A stretch of DNA of 64,000 bases from Petrosia ficiformis (Eukaryota; Porifera; Demospongiae; Haplosclerida; Petrosiidae): NCBI GenBank assembly GCA_947044365.1, contig OX345636.1:11427809-11491808 (forward strand). The letters run 5' to 3'. The notes under the pieces are model-generated. The model was not told the origin of the DNA. It saw nothing but the letters and a program-made list of their open reading frames with translations, and ran no database searches. How positions within the stretch are numbered: the first letter of the stretch is position 1; each line of letters opens with the position of its first letter. A program made the translations under genes and the position numbers. Positions 1-11,062 of this stretch are shown in pieces.

Positions 1-46
1 CCATGCATGAGTTTAAGTTTAGATATGATTGTCTTCATTTCCATAG

Positions 47-2832
47 TAACTGACACTCCTACTAACCTAACAGCAATGAGAATTGGTCTTTATCAAGGCA
101 TTGTATCATGGTCTCCTCCTGTTAGTAATGATCCTGTTGTATTAGGTTATGAATTGTTCTATGATCTACCTAATGGTACCAGAGAGAGTATAGAGGTTAA
201 AGATACACTGATCACATTCTCTACTCTTGATCCTGAATCAAGTTATCCAGTGTCTGTAGTAGCATATGGAGGAGATTTACCTAGTAGTCATAGTAAGAAT
301 ATTAATTTAAAACAAGGTAATTATTTAATTCCTTGATGTATGATTCATGACATTTCTAGTGGATTTAAATTAAATTGTTCAATAATGAAGGAATCAATAA
401 TCAATATTCATCATTAATTTTAGTTTTTTTTTCTCAGCTGTTTCAATTGAAGTTTCTCCCTCAAGTACACTCCTAATTGGTTCACACATTGTAGTCTCAT
501 GTATGGTGAATATCGCAATTGAAGTAACAGCGCACCAAGTAGTGTGGACTGATCAATACTTTAATCCTATCAACACAATTGATAGAATGGATCCAATGGA
601 TGATATAATGTTGTCATTAGATCTTGTGATCAATGAAGTTCAGGTGTTTAGTGCTGGTGTATATACATGTAGTGCTATAATAAATGATACTCTTGGTGAT
701 TCTGCTATGAGTGAAAGACATTATACTCTAACTATTGAGAGTAAGTCCCTCTTCATTATGTCATGTGATTACTATTGTTATTATTAACAGCAATTACACT
801 TCACAACACTAACTATGTGTAATATATTATTGAAATATCATGGCAAAATTTTGAGTAGGAGAACTTGGAACAATTCGCTCTCTCATCCCTCATCTTCTTA
901 TCTACCTCTTATACTTGCAATTCTTGTCATTTGATCTTCTCTTTTATCTATTATATAATCTGAAACTTCCTTAATTTCTTCCTTTTTATACTTTCAGTAC
1001 CTCCTCCAAATGTAATTTCAGTTGTGACTCCTGGTACACAATTTGGTCGTACATTTTTAAGTGGTATCTCCTCAATCGTCTGTGCTGTTAACATGACTTC
1101 TATTGACTTACCACCAAATATAATCTTCATATGGTGGGGACCACAGGGATTAGTGACTGATGATGAAAAATATGATATACAAGAGGGCATAACTGGTGAT
1201 GAGTTACAATTTGGAATCGATGAAGAAGATTATACTCACTATAGTAATCTTGTCATTATAGATTTGACATTGATGGATAATGAAACACAATATTATTGTA
1301 TAGTACAGGTTGGTGTTAATGATGTATTTAATCAGTCATCATATATTATACCTGGAACTACTACATCAGATAATATTACTGTACTAGTAGAAGGTGTGTA
1401 ATACTATGTGTTTGTGTGTGCTATTGTATATCATTCTTTATCTTTTAATAATTATGCGTGTAGATTTGTCTGTATATATAATTATTATAATTTATATCTG
1501 CTTGTTTTTGTTAGTTTATAAGTAATAACACACACACATACACACACACACACACACACACAACACACACACACATACACACACACACACACACACACAT
1601 ACACACACACACACATACGCCTAGATATTATTTATGTGGATGTTTGTTATTTAAATTTTTTTATGTCTATTTACATATTGACAATAACTGTTGTCATCAT
1701 TATATCAATGATATTTTTTAATGTTTTTATTACATAGTTCTGCCAGTACCTATATTTACTATTACACATGAGGGAGCTCCTGTTATTGGTGAATCATTTT
1801 CAATAATTTGTAATGCTACAATCGAAGATAATTTATCACCAAATATCAACCTTTTCTGGATATATAATGTCTCACTGAATAATAATGTCATGATCACCAA
1901 TAATTCAGATGGTTCTCTAACTCTCAATATCAATCCTGTTCAGGAGTCACATGAAGGATTATATACATGTGCTGCTATAATCACAATACCTGATGTCCCT
2001 CAACAGATTGTTGGAAATGAAACATATGAATTTTCAATACTTGGTAAGTTTCAATTTATGTTTTAATTAAACATAAGCCACTTGAGGTCAAGTTTGGATG
2101 ATTTACTGGTTTAATTAAAATAATAGCTAGTTAGTAATAAGTCTAGAATTGTGAAGAATTTCGATATTAGGCAATTATGCACCTTTGGTAAAATTTAATT
2201 ATGAATTCAACAGCTCTCATGATTCGGTATAGGTTCTAAGCATTGTTAAATATAGTATACTAGAGGATGATTTTTTCATAAATCGTATTATAATAATTAG
2301 TTTATAAATATTATAATAAGATAAACTAATAATTATTATAATAAATTATCTTGTTATAATTCGTTTATCTTTTATCTCATTTTAATTAGTTAGGAAGTGT
2401 ATACAGGTGTTAGTTGGAACCAAACAATCATCTAAGCTTTGACAGAACAACAGATAAATTATTTTTAACACTACAGCTTCCCTCTATAATCCTTGTGAAT
2501 TATTAATTTGTATTTCACTACAGGTGATCCTGATGTATCTATTATTATAACTGGTTCTAATACTGCTGGTAACATGTACACTCTAACTTGTGAAGTCAGT
2601 GTTGTAACAGGAGTACCAAACATCGCATGGATGTATAATGACACTAAGGTTATTGAAGAATCTGGTATCAAACTAACATTAGAAGAGAATGGACTAGACT
2701 CACGACTGATATTACAATTCAGTCCATTAGATTATGATCATGCTGGAGTGTATACATGTACAGCTAATCTCACTATACAGGAGTTCATGTTTTATGGATT
2801 CAATGAAGCTTCACAAACTGTTAATGTACAAA
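47..2832 (+). CDS. Copy A exons E4-E8: FN3 then four Ig domains
   Basis: Five exons (47-316, 438-740, 998-1393, 1738-2043, 2524-2832) are open throughout and bordered by AG acceptors and GT donors. All lengths are multiples of three. E4 is an FN3 domain and E5-E8 are Ig domains; each Ig exon ends with the Tyr-x-Cys signature of the second Ig cysteine. Unlike copy B, copy A E6 has no frameshift. Confidence 0.8.
1529..1620. repeat. (CA)n microsatellite
   Basis: A tract of CA repeats with TA interruptions in the E6-E7 intron of copy A. The mirror (GT)n tract in copy B is at about 34007-34105. Confidence 0.9.
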
Positions 2833-2926
2833 GTGAGTTTGATAAATTATAGACTATAGTATTGACTAGACTTGTAATTATTAAAGCATTATCAGATGCA
2901 TATATAGTATCCATAATGTTAGACAC

Positions 2927-3027
2927 ATACATGCATATATATATACACATACATGCATACATATATACATACATTACATACATACATACATTACATACAT
3001 ACATACATATATACATACATACATACA
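2927..3027. repeat. (TACA)n tetranucleotide repeat
   Basis: Tract of 'acatacat' type repeats in the intron after E8 of copy A; its mirror in copy B is at about 32604-32692. Confidence 0.85.
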
Positions 3028-3443
3028 CATTCATATATATTAGATAAGGAATAATTATTTATATGCATTATTTACTAAAAGTGTAATATAATTAATCAGC
3101 CATGAACAATGATTTACATCATTAAGCAATTAGTAAATGAGCTAAATCATTCACGCAGAATAATCATTTGGCTCATTAACTAATAGTGTGAGAAGCTATT
3201 TGTGAAACTTTCATAATTAATTATACTTTTATAGAGCAGCTAATCCAGTAATAGATATATACATAGATATTACATACATACAAATTATACACACGTGCAA
3301 AAAAATATATACATACATGATTATATAATAATATTTCATGAGTCGCTGTTTATACAACATTATATTTTATATTGTAGAAACATAATCTATTATAATATTT
3401 CTCACTTGTTTATACATAGTTCCAACACCTACTGTTATTATCA

Positions 3444-3445
3444 CA
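3444..3445 (+). other. Deletion scar: Ig exon E9 lost from copy A
   Basis: Copy A keeps the acceptor and about 25 bases of E9, then jumps at 3444/3445 directly to intron sequence. The 524 bases of copy B from 31651 to 32174 have no counterpart. Most of the Ig exon and its donor site are gone. Confidence 0.85.
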
Positions 3446-3556
3446 TTTAATAAATGCATTGCTGTGTATGCACACTATAATTCAACATTATTCTTATTCT
3501 GTCCATTATGCTTCTTGATTGTCAACCATATAATTTCCTCCTGTTTCTAAATTTAG

Positions 3557-3863
3557 GTATTCCTGATCCAGTAATTATTATTACAGCTATTGGTAGTAAT
3601 AATATCAGTGATAACTATACGCTAATGTGTTCAGTAGACATTGTAATTGATCTATTAAATCAATATTACCTTCTTGAGGATAACAGATGGAAGTTATCAT
3701 GTACTCTCATATGAAGAATCCTCAGGAGATGCTATCATCACTGTATACTTCACTCCTCTTATGACTTCTGATTCTGGTAGATATAGATGCTCTGTAGATA
3801 TTTCACAGACTACTATTGACTATCAAGATGTATTCTATGAATCATTTTCTGTGAATACAACAA
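3557..3863 (+). pseudogene. Copy A exon E10 (Ig) with 8-base deletion
   Basis: The exon matches copy B 31224-31538 (315 bases), but copy A is 307 bases long. Eight bases are missing near 3659-3660, after the codons for 'IDLLN', which shifts the frame. The exon's N-terminal half is read in one frame to a stop at about 3712, and the C-terminal half continues in another. Splice signals at both ends are retained. Confidence 0.85.
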
Positions 3864-4183
3864 GTGAGTGTGCATTGTGTTTTATAGGCGTAGGAACCAG
3901 AAGGGAACCTGGGGCACCTGCTCTCCCCTTCCCAAGATGTTACAAATATCAACTTGGTTCCTCCAATCCTGCTCATGGAACAACTCAGTATCTCCTCCCC
4001 TCACTTTTCCTTTCATCTGTTTAATCACCTTATTTTGTGTCCTTTATTCACTATGTCATTAGCTTGTACAAATAATCTAATAATCTATAGGGTACATATG
4101 CACTCTTAAGCATGATTCATACCTACTGATTGAACACCTTTAAAGTATTTACCAATATAATAACTGTTATTATGGCCCGTAGG

Positions 4184-4318
4184 GCCATCCCTATAATTGC
4201 TTTCCACGGGGTTTAATGTATATATATATATATATATATTCTTGTGTCACTTGCGCGACTATGCGTTGTATACGTAGTTAAGGAAGTTACGTCATTCCCG
4301 GGGGCTCGGTCAATTAAT
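4184..4318 (+). mobile_element. MITE-like family, copy 1, 5' part
   Basis: It begins with a terminal motif close to 'catccctataattgcttt', then a (TA)n tract, then the family core 'tgtgtcacttgcgcgacta ... gtcattcccgggggctcggtcaattaat'. It is interrupted at 4318 by the reverse-transcriptase element and resumes at 7707. The 10 bases 'gtcaattaat' occur at both junctions. Confidence 0.8.
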
Positions 4319-7300
4319 TCAAAGGCAAACAAATATACATAGCTTAAGGTATAATATAGTATTAATGTATAAGGTATAATGTCAAACATAGAATTAGTTT
4401 CAAATAAGTTCAAACAGTTAATAAGAGGGAACACATCCCTCAGTGGCAGCAAGTGAAATGTCTGAATTATCAATTGGACGATTTAAAGATGATCTGCTGC
4501 CACGAATACACATTACTGAGGATCTGAGTAAGGCAAATGATATCCGACACCTCAGCCATCCCATTACCATTGGATAGTGATGTTGTCGTTTTTGGGCAAT
4601 CATATCAGCCAATCGTTTATAGAAGGTTGTTGCTTCTTTTCCCATTCCTCCATTAGTAGAAAAAACTAGGGGTGTAAAAACTCCACACTCTATTTCTCTC
4701 GGACCCTTTGACCATATTGTCTCTTCTTTGCTTGCTCATGTCTTTTGTAGGCATCAGTGGAACGATTACTAGGTGCGTTGGGGTAAAAGACCCGTACATA
4801 GAAAAATGCATCTTGTGAATAGTTCCAAAAGCCTCTAGCACGAATATCCAATCGGGCATTGTCGTCAGTGTTGGCCGAGCGTGCAGTAAGGGTCTCTCCA
4901 GTTACCGGTTGTAATGATGGTTCTGTTGCAACATTGTGACAGACCTCTGTAAGTAGTGCGGCAGTAATGTCACGGATTTCATTATGCCGAATTGTGGGAA
5001 ATCCCCCCATGTGGCAAATCATTGCATGATCCACAGTGAATTGGGTCCCGCATTTACATGCTCGAGGGATGCCGCTCAGCTGCCAGCCATATCTCAGGCA
5101 TAGCGCATCTCTAAATTCCCCTTTATGGAGATAAAAACCATGTTCTTCAAGAGGTAAAACAGATAACCAGGAAGAAGCCCCTTTTTCTTTAGCTAGTTGG
5201 GCACAGCGTTTTAACTCAGGAGTTAAGTTGTTCTGCACTCTATCAGCTTGTTGAATGTATCTCAAACGATTATGTTTCCTAATGTTTTTCTTGATACCCG
5301 AAATTAATTCAGGGTCGACTGTCTGGTATGTTTCTTGAGACTGAATCAAATCCACTAGGGGGTCTGTTAGAAGCTCTGAAGCTTGAAAAGAAGGTAGTGA
5401 TAATGTTGCAGGATTAATAAGGTCTAAACCACCAAGCCTTACTGGGAGGGCCATTAGGTCTATCTCAGCAGTAGAGCACAAAGTGCGTCCTGTTATAGCT
5501 GGAATAAGATGCTGATAGAGTAGGAGATCATGTAAATTAGGGATTGTTCTCATCAGATAAGTCCACTGACTCGACATACCATGTGTAAATGCTGCATTAG
5601 CAGCATGAGGTTGAGAAACTGCAACTTTGGCCAGGCGCTTGATTTTTTCAGTCCATTCTTCCACTTTGTTATTCACATATTCTTTGGCAAAGGATCTAGA
5701 GCCAATGACTGCTCCAAAATGACGTTTGCCTTCAATGGTAATCTGGACTCCAGTGCCATCAAAAACCTCAATCGCACAGTCTTCATGCTCTTTCTTCACT
5801 ACCAGGTATGTTTTTGAAGGATTTGGATAGTAGCCGAATAGGGGACCATGACTAGAAAGTTCATCCCACCAGCTCCTTAGCTTTCTACAGGTTGAGGCAC
5901 CTGTTGCATCGTCGGCATACCAGACTTGCTTGACATCAGGGCAAAATTGTTTAAGTTTCTTGATAAGGGGGGAGATGGCAATGGCATACATGGCCATTGC
6001 CAGTGGATCACCCTGGGTGGTGCCTTCTGTAGAAGAGATTTCTCCACTTCCTGTTACAAACAGCCGAATTGGGGATCTATAGGTATTAATTAAGATTTGA
6101 GCAAGAGGTGGGCATATAATGTTGATGTTATGCAGAGCTGCTTGACGGTTAATAGAATTGAAGGCATTGGTGGCATCAACTAGAAGAGTAGCCTCAATGT
6201 CTGAATCCTTGAAGATTTTACGCATGGCGTGGACTACAGCTTCGCATCCACCATCTTGGCCAGCACATAGTTGGAGTGGACCTGCAGCTGCTTCCACGTC
6301 TCTGCTTATAATCCTAAGTATAGCCTTTGCAATAATGCGTCTGGGAACCTCACCAACACCAATGGGTCTCACTCCTGGGCACTTATTTAGAGGAATAAGG
6401 CGACAGGCCACCAGAGCACTCAGGCCTTCTGGATTGATTAAAGTGGTTGATATACGCTTGCCTACACCAGCTAAGCGGTGCAGAGACTAGTTGAAGCCGA
6501 TTTGAACGATGAGCACATGCGCCTCCATGCTTGTGCATCCAGACCAGATGGGCCTGCTGCTCCTTGAGTATGCATGGTGGCTTGAAGAATAGTATCAGCA
6601 TTCAGACCATCAAATATAATAGGATTAGTGGGCTCAGCAATGCCTTCCACAAGGGTTGATGATAAAGGAGCTTTACTCTTTGGGTGCTTATCGTTAAGGA
6701 TATCCCTAACTGAATGCATTTTAGTTTCACCATTGCTAGTGGTTTCAGAAACGAGGTCATCTAATTGAAGCACACCACCATTTGTTTTTCTTGAAAGATA
6801 GTTTAGGGCACTTTTAACTTTTCCTTGCAACATGATGTCTCTAAAAATTTTAGCAATTATTTAATCATCATCTGTTTGTCTTGTGCCTTTATATAAACGA
6901 TTCTGTATGCATTTACCTTCACTTATAAGTGATTGGACTTCACCTTTATGCCACAGATCCAGTCGTCGTTGTAAGTGGTTTACATGATCTTTACTCTTAC
7001 TGGTTCGACTTGATTTCTGTAGTAGTAAGATCGGTGCCACCATGCATGCTTTCATTGCTACTCCTTCAAGACTTGAACCATCTGCATAGGCCTGATATAG
7101 GTGTGCCAGTTCTGTAACAAAGGCTTTCCCAGCTGAACCTGAAGGAATTTGAAACAAGTTGCGCCACCAATGAACAACTTCTTCGTAAGCCTGGTTCACT
7201 ATGACATGGAACTCCTTTCCCTGGATATTACCCCAAATGAAGTTTGATTCTTCCATTGTTGGTAGTGGCCATATCACGGTAGATCGGTTGGGCGAATTGA

Positions 7301-7706
7301 CTGCAGCATTAATGGAGGGGTCAAAGATGACTGAGGTGTAAAAGTCTTCCTCTTCAAGAACTATTTCTGTCTCAATATTATTCATTCCTTCGGAGCATTG
7401 TGCACTCGTCTGCTCTACTGATGGAGGTTGTTCTTGTTCTTGTTCTTGGTTAGACGTGAGCCCATTAGCATTGGTACAGTTTCCAAGTCGTTGAGGCAAG
7501 CAGCCCTGACAAGGGGTACCACTTTTTACACAAGAGCAATTTCTACAACGGCCCGAGCGGTTACATCTGCAGCAGGTCATTTCCGAAGTAGCTAGCACTT
7601 GTAGTGCGACAGATTTGATTTGTGCTTGTCAGAGTACTTATTCCTCTAAAAGGGCTTTCTTTCTCAGTCGAAAAACCATCAACCTCGGTTGACGGCCACT
7701 CTACCA
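4319..7706 (-). mobile_element. Reverse-transcriptase retroelement, nested insertion
   Basis: The 3388-base element is inserted into MITE copy 1. It is bounded by 10-base direct repeats 'gtcaattaat' at 4309-4318 and 7707-7716, a likely target-site duplication. The gene runs on the minus strand. There are no long terminal repeats and I see no poly(A) tail. It carries an N-terminal Cys-rich region, a reverse transcriptase and a C-terminal zinc/endonuclease-like region. It probably moves as a non-LTR retroelement; I cannot name the clade with confidence. Confidence 0.75.
4690..7598 (-). pseudogene. Retroelement polyprotein, one stop and one frameshift
   Basis: Three open segments form one gene. 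6861-7598 has a Cys-rich N-terminus 'CCRCNRSGRCRNCSC ... GCLPQRLGNC'. 6471-6833 is in the same frame after a single TAA and contains 'GAAGPSGLDAQAWRRM'. 4690-6411 follows after a frame change near 6480 and holds the reverse transcriptase, with 'VDATNAFNSINR', 'GTTQGDPLAMAMYA' and the catalytic 'YADD'. Further on are 'CKCGTQFTVDHAMICHMGG' (a CCHC/H-like cluster with HxxxC) and 'ARLDIRARGFW ... FFYVRVF'. By position the last looks like a restriction-like endonuclease region, as in R2-group elements; that is inference. It is probably inactive because of the two breaks. Confidence 0.78.
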
Positions 7707-8104
7707 GTCAATTAATGGGCGTGGCGCGTAAAAGAACGCGCGTTTGAGCTACAGACCAGCCAGGAAGATTCAGAAAGGATGTAAAACTGCTAATAACTGT
7801 TGTATATAGCAGAGAAACAGTATAGATATTATGCAAGAATCTTTAACAAGTAAGTATGATAAGTTGTTGAGTTTCAGACACGAGGAAGTCATCATTTAGA
7901 ACCTTGAAGGAGTACCTCAGTCAGTTCATCAGACATCTGTGTATTTAGACTGCAATTAGGCTTACACTTACGTCTTCAGGCCCCAGGAGTACACAGAAAG
8001 GTAGAGACACTAGTGCCATCAGCAATGCTTAATACATAGTCATCACAAAGCAAATATAGGGATGTTTTTTCTCTATATACACTTGTTCTCTATATACACT
8101 TGTA
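7707..8104 (+). mobile_element. MITE-like family, copy 1, 3' part
   Basis: It continues the same element from 'gtcaattaatgggcgtggcg' to the end 'agcaaatatagggatg ... ctatatacacttgtt'. The end motif, read in reverse, is 'catccctatatttgctt', an imperfect inverted match to the 5' end of the family. It aligns along its length to the copy at 18304-18808. Confidence 0.8.
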
Positions 8105-8528
8105 TAATATATTCTTGTGTCACTTGCGCGAGTATGCGTTGTATACGTAGTTAAGGAAGTTACGTCATTTTCGGGGGCTCGGTCAATTAATGGGCGTGGC
8201 GCGTAACAGAACGCGCGCTCAAGCTAGTACAGAGCACTGAGAGCAGCAGAAGCCAGAAAGAAAGCTGATTGTAGCTTTACTAGCTTATGTAGAAACTGGA
8301 ACTAATAGCTGGCTATTCTTCCTGAAATATATTTCTAAAGTTCTAGAAGGTTCTTAAAAGGTAAGGAGAGTAGATAATCGAAATAATAACTATAGTATAC
8401 TGTTGTGTTTCAGGCATGATAATGTCAGTCATGATTACTGAATGCTGGACACCACAAAGCATACTTTTATCTTCACTTAAATTTGTAAAGCAATCATAGG
8501 GATGTTTTTTTTCGCTATATACACTTGT
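8105..8528 (+). mobile_element. MITE-like family, copy 2
   Basis: It is directly adjacent to copy 1. It starts with 'tataatatattcttgtgtcacttgcgcg', shares the first 120 bases with the family, then has a different interior, and ends with 'aagcaatcatagggatg ... ctatatacacttgtt'. The shared ends with a diverged middle suggest a subfamily. Confidence 0.75.
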
Positions 8529-9271
8529 TTTAGAGACATCTCATCAAACAAACACATTTTTGAATTTAATTAGGTATATGTAAATTTCACAGTGCTCAAA
8601 ATAGTGTCCAGCAATTGACCATTTTCCGTTTTACATTTCTTGTATAAACTGTCAGAGAAAAATGCAACAAAATAAGAAAAATTCATTGGAAATCTTTTAG
8701 TGAGCCTTATTAACATGATAGAATCATTCTTCATTAATAAAAGTGTTAATAAAAAATCTCCAATGAATTATTACAACATGGTAATAAGCATCTATAACAT
8801 TATAATAAGAACAGTAACCTCACAGCAAGGTTAATTATTAGTCATGGTCTTGTGGGTTATGTCTATATCATCATAAGCCATAAATAGGTACAATGCTGGT
8901 TTGTGAGACTTCTTTTTCTGGACAAAATTCACAAATTTTCGTGAAATATTGTATTGTCCAGATGTTTCTGTTGGACATTTTCAAAAATTATTTCAAACAC
9001 TGCACACATGAATAATTAAGGAACTAAAGTTTGCATCCAACACACACATTATTTACTCCTCCTTTTTACTGCCTTTGTATCTGTTCCTACCAATGGCATC
9101 CTCAGAATTGCTGTTCAGCAATTTTGTAACCAGTCAACATTTTGTAAATAAATTATTAATAATGGCATAGTACTATATAGATATGAAAAAAAAACTCCTG
9201 TATGGAATACTTTTTCATGACTGTCACAAGTACATATAATGTCAAACTCATCTATTATTTCATTCTTATAG

Positions 9272-9628
9272 TACCTACTCCATATGTTACTGTTACAACT
9301 AATCCACCTGATGTTGGTACACTAGTAGAGGGTACATATATTGATCTAGTGTGTACTGTTACTATCAATGATGCTGTGGACACTGATGTGAATGTTAGTA
9401 TAGAATGGTCTCGTAATGGAGGATCTCCTCTTATGAACTCATCTGCTTTTTCCATTCATCAAATCTCATTGATATAGGATCAGTATATTAGTACAGTACG
9501 TATTGAAGAACTAATGACCAGTGATAATGGAGCTACTTACTCTTGTTCTGTGAATATACAACCATCTTCTTTATCTGTTTATATCACTGGAAGTAATAGA
9601 GACAGTGACATCAGACTCAATGTGGAAG
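9272..9628 (+). pseudogene. Copy A exon E11 (Ig) with premature stop
   Basis: The 357-base exon aligns without gaps to copy B 29786-30142. Codons after 'HQISL' read ATA-TAG in A where B reads ATG-TCA, giving a TAG stop at 9475-9477. Frame continues openly on both sides of the stop. The acceptor and donor are intact, and the exon is symmetric (phase 1-1). Confidence 0.88.
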
Positions 9629-9684
9629 GTAAGTATATACTGAAACTAATATTTTATATATATAAATATTATATTATATTATTA

Positions 9685-9696
9685 CATATATATATA

Positions 9697-9758
<62 letters not shown>
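9685..9758. repeat. (TA)n microsatellite, copy A
   Basis: TA tract in the intron after E11 of copy A, immediately before the first 370-base hairpin unit. Confidence 0.9.
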
Positions 9759-9761
<3 letters not shown>

Positions 9762-10480
9762 ATAATGAGATTCATAGCCCATACATTTCTATGGGGCGTG
9801 TAAGTTTATATTTCTCATATAAACCTCAAAATAGGTTGATATTTTAAAATATCAACCTTGTGAAACTCGACGGCGATTTCTTGCGGACTCAATGACAATC
9901 TCTTGCAGGACAATCCAAGGTATGAATCTCATTCTAAAATATATCAGATATAACATGTTTCATCTTTCTATATGCGTTATATAAACCTGCCAACTCGGAT
10001 GATATCACCCTCGGGCTACGCCCTCGGGTGATATCTTACCTCGTGGCAGGTTTATATAACGCATATAGACCTCTAAAACATGATATATATAACACATATA
10101 TATATATATAATATATATATATATATATCTCATAATGAGATTCATAGCCCATACATTTCTATGGGGCGTGTAAGTTTATATTTCTCATATAAACCTCAAA
10201 ATAGGTTGATATTTTAAAATATCAACCTTGTGAAACTCGACGGCGATTTCTTGCGGACTCAATGACAATCTCTTGCAGGACAATCCAAGGTATGAATCTC
10301 ATTCTAAAATATATCAGATATAACATGTTTCATCTTTCTATATGCGTTATATAAACCTGCCAACTCGGATGATATCACCCTCGGGCTACGCCCTCGGGTG
10401 ATATCTTACCTCGTGGCAGGTTTATATAACGCATATAGACCTCTGAAACATGATATATATAACACATATGTAATAATATA

Positions 10481-10500
<20 letters not shown>
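9759..10500. repeat. 370-base hairpin repeat, two tandem copies
   Basis: A unit starting 'ctcataatgagattcatag' at 9759 recurs at 10129 almost identically, with a 370-base period and separated by (TA)n. Each unit has a perfect 24-base palindrome around 'gatattttaaaatatc' and a long hairpin (9968-10068 and 10338-10438). The hairpin's outer arms begin 'tatatgcgttatataaacc' and its inner arms are 'gatatcaccc' and 'gggtgatatc'. Copy B has only (TA)n at this place, so the repeats arrived or amplified in copy A after the duplication, or were lost from B. They look like a foldback element embedded in TA repeats. Confidence 0.85.
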
Positions 10501-10516
<16 letters not shown>

Positions 10517-11062
10517 CTGCCCAAGTGCATTATCAGGATCATAATCACTGAAACTGCCAGAGGGCAAGATGATTATAAGGCACAAAGTAGGAGAATCAAC
10601 AAATATCAACAAAGGTTTTGTCTTTTGGAAAAATAACATCCCTATATAGAGAACACAACCGTATTATATAGTATACTTATATATAATTTATAATTATATT
10701 TATAACTTTAATTATTAAATAGCTATATATAAATTATATAATTATAATTCCAATAAATTCTAATAAATATAAAACACCATCTATATAACTGTTTCTATTT
10801 TGTGTCTGAACTAACTTTGTCTATATTATAGTTACTTCTTTCTTATTAAAACATATATAGGCCCATAAACACCATGCTTATTAATTGCCCAATGCTCACA
10901 TGATGATGCATATCTTCCTTACAACAAATGATAATGCTAGAGTCACTCCTGCCTACGAGTATCATAGGATTGCAGCTGCATGGTGTTATAAAATGCCATG
11001 AAGCTATTCCATTGAATTTTTAAATATTAATCCATTCATTAATGCTTTGCTGTCCTATTCAG

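Larger units (their letters stand above)
4172..8528. mobile_element. Composite mobile-element insertion in copy A intron
   Basis: Copy B reads straight from 'taataactgttat' to 'ttagagacatctcatc' (about 30905-30920), whereas copy A has about 4.36 kb between the same host words. The insertion contains one MITE-like copy split by a reverse-transcriptase element, then a second MITE-like copy directly behind it. It sits in the intron between E10 and E11. Confidence 0.88.

Noticed and set aside
1529..1620. Regular repeats that might be taken for a CRISPR array
   Set aside because: Dinucleotide microsatellites without spacers; the genome is eukaryotic.
2862..3047. ORFs made of Tyr-Ile-His repeats over tetranucleotide repeats
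   Set aside because: Translation of simple repeats; the same holds for the Tyr-Ile ORFs over (TA)n tracts near 9700, 18310 and 29650.
4213..4645. Two ORFs of 75-86 residues at the 3' end of the retroelement
   Set aside because: They overlap the terminal MITE and retroelement non-coding region and have no protein features.
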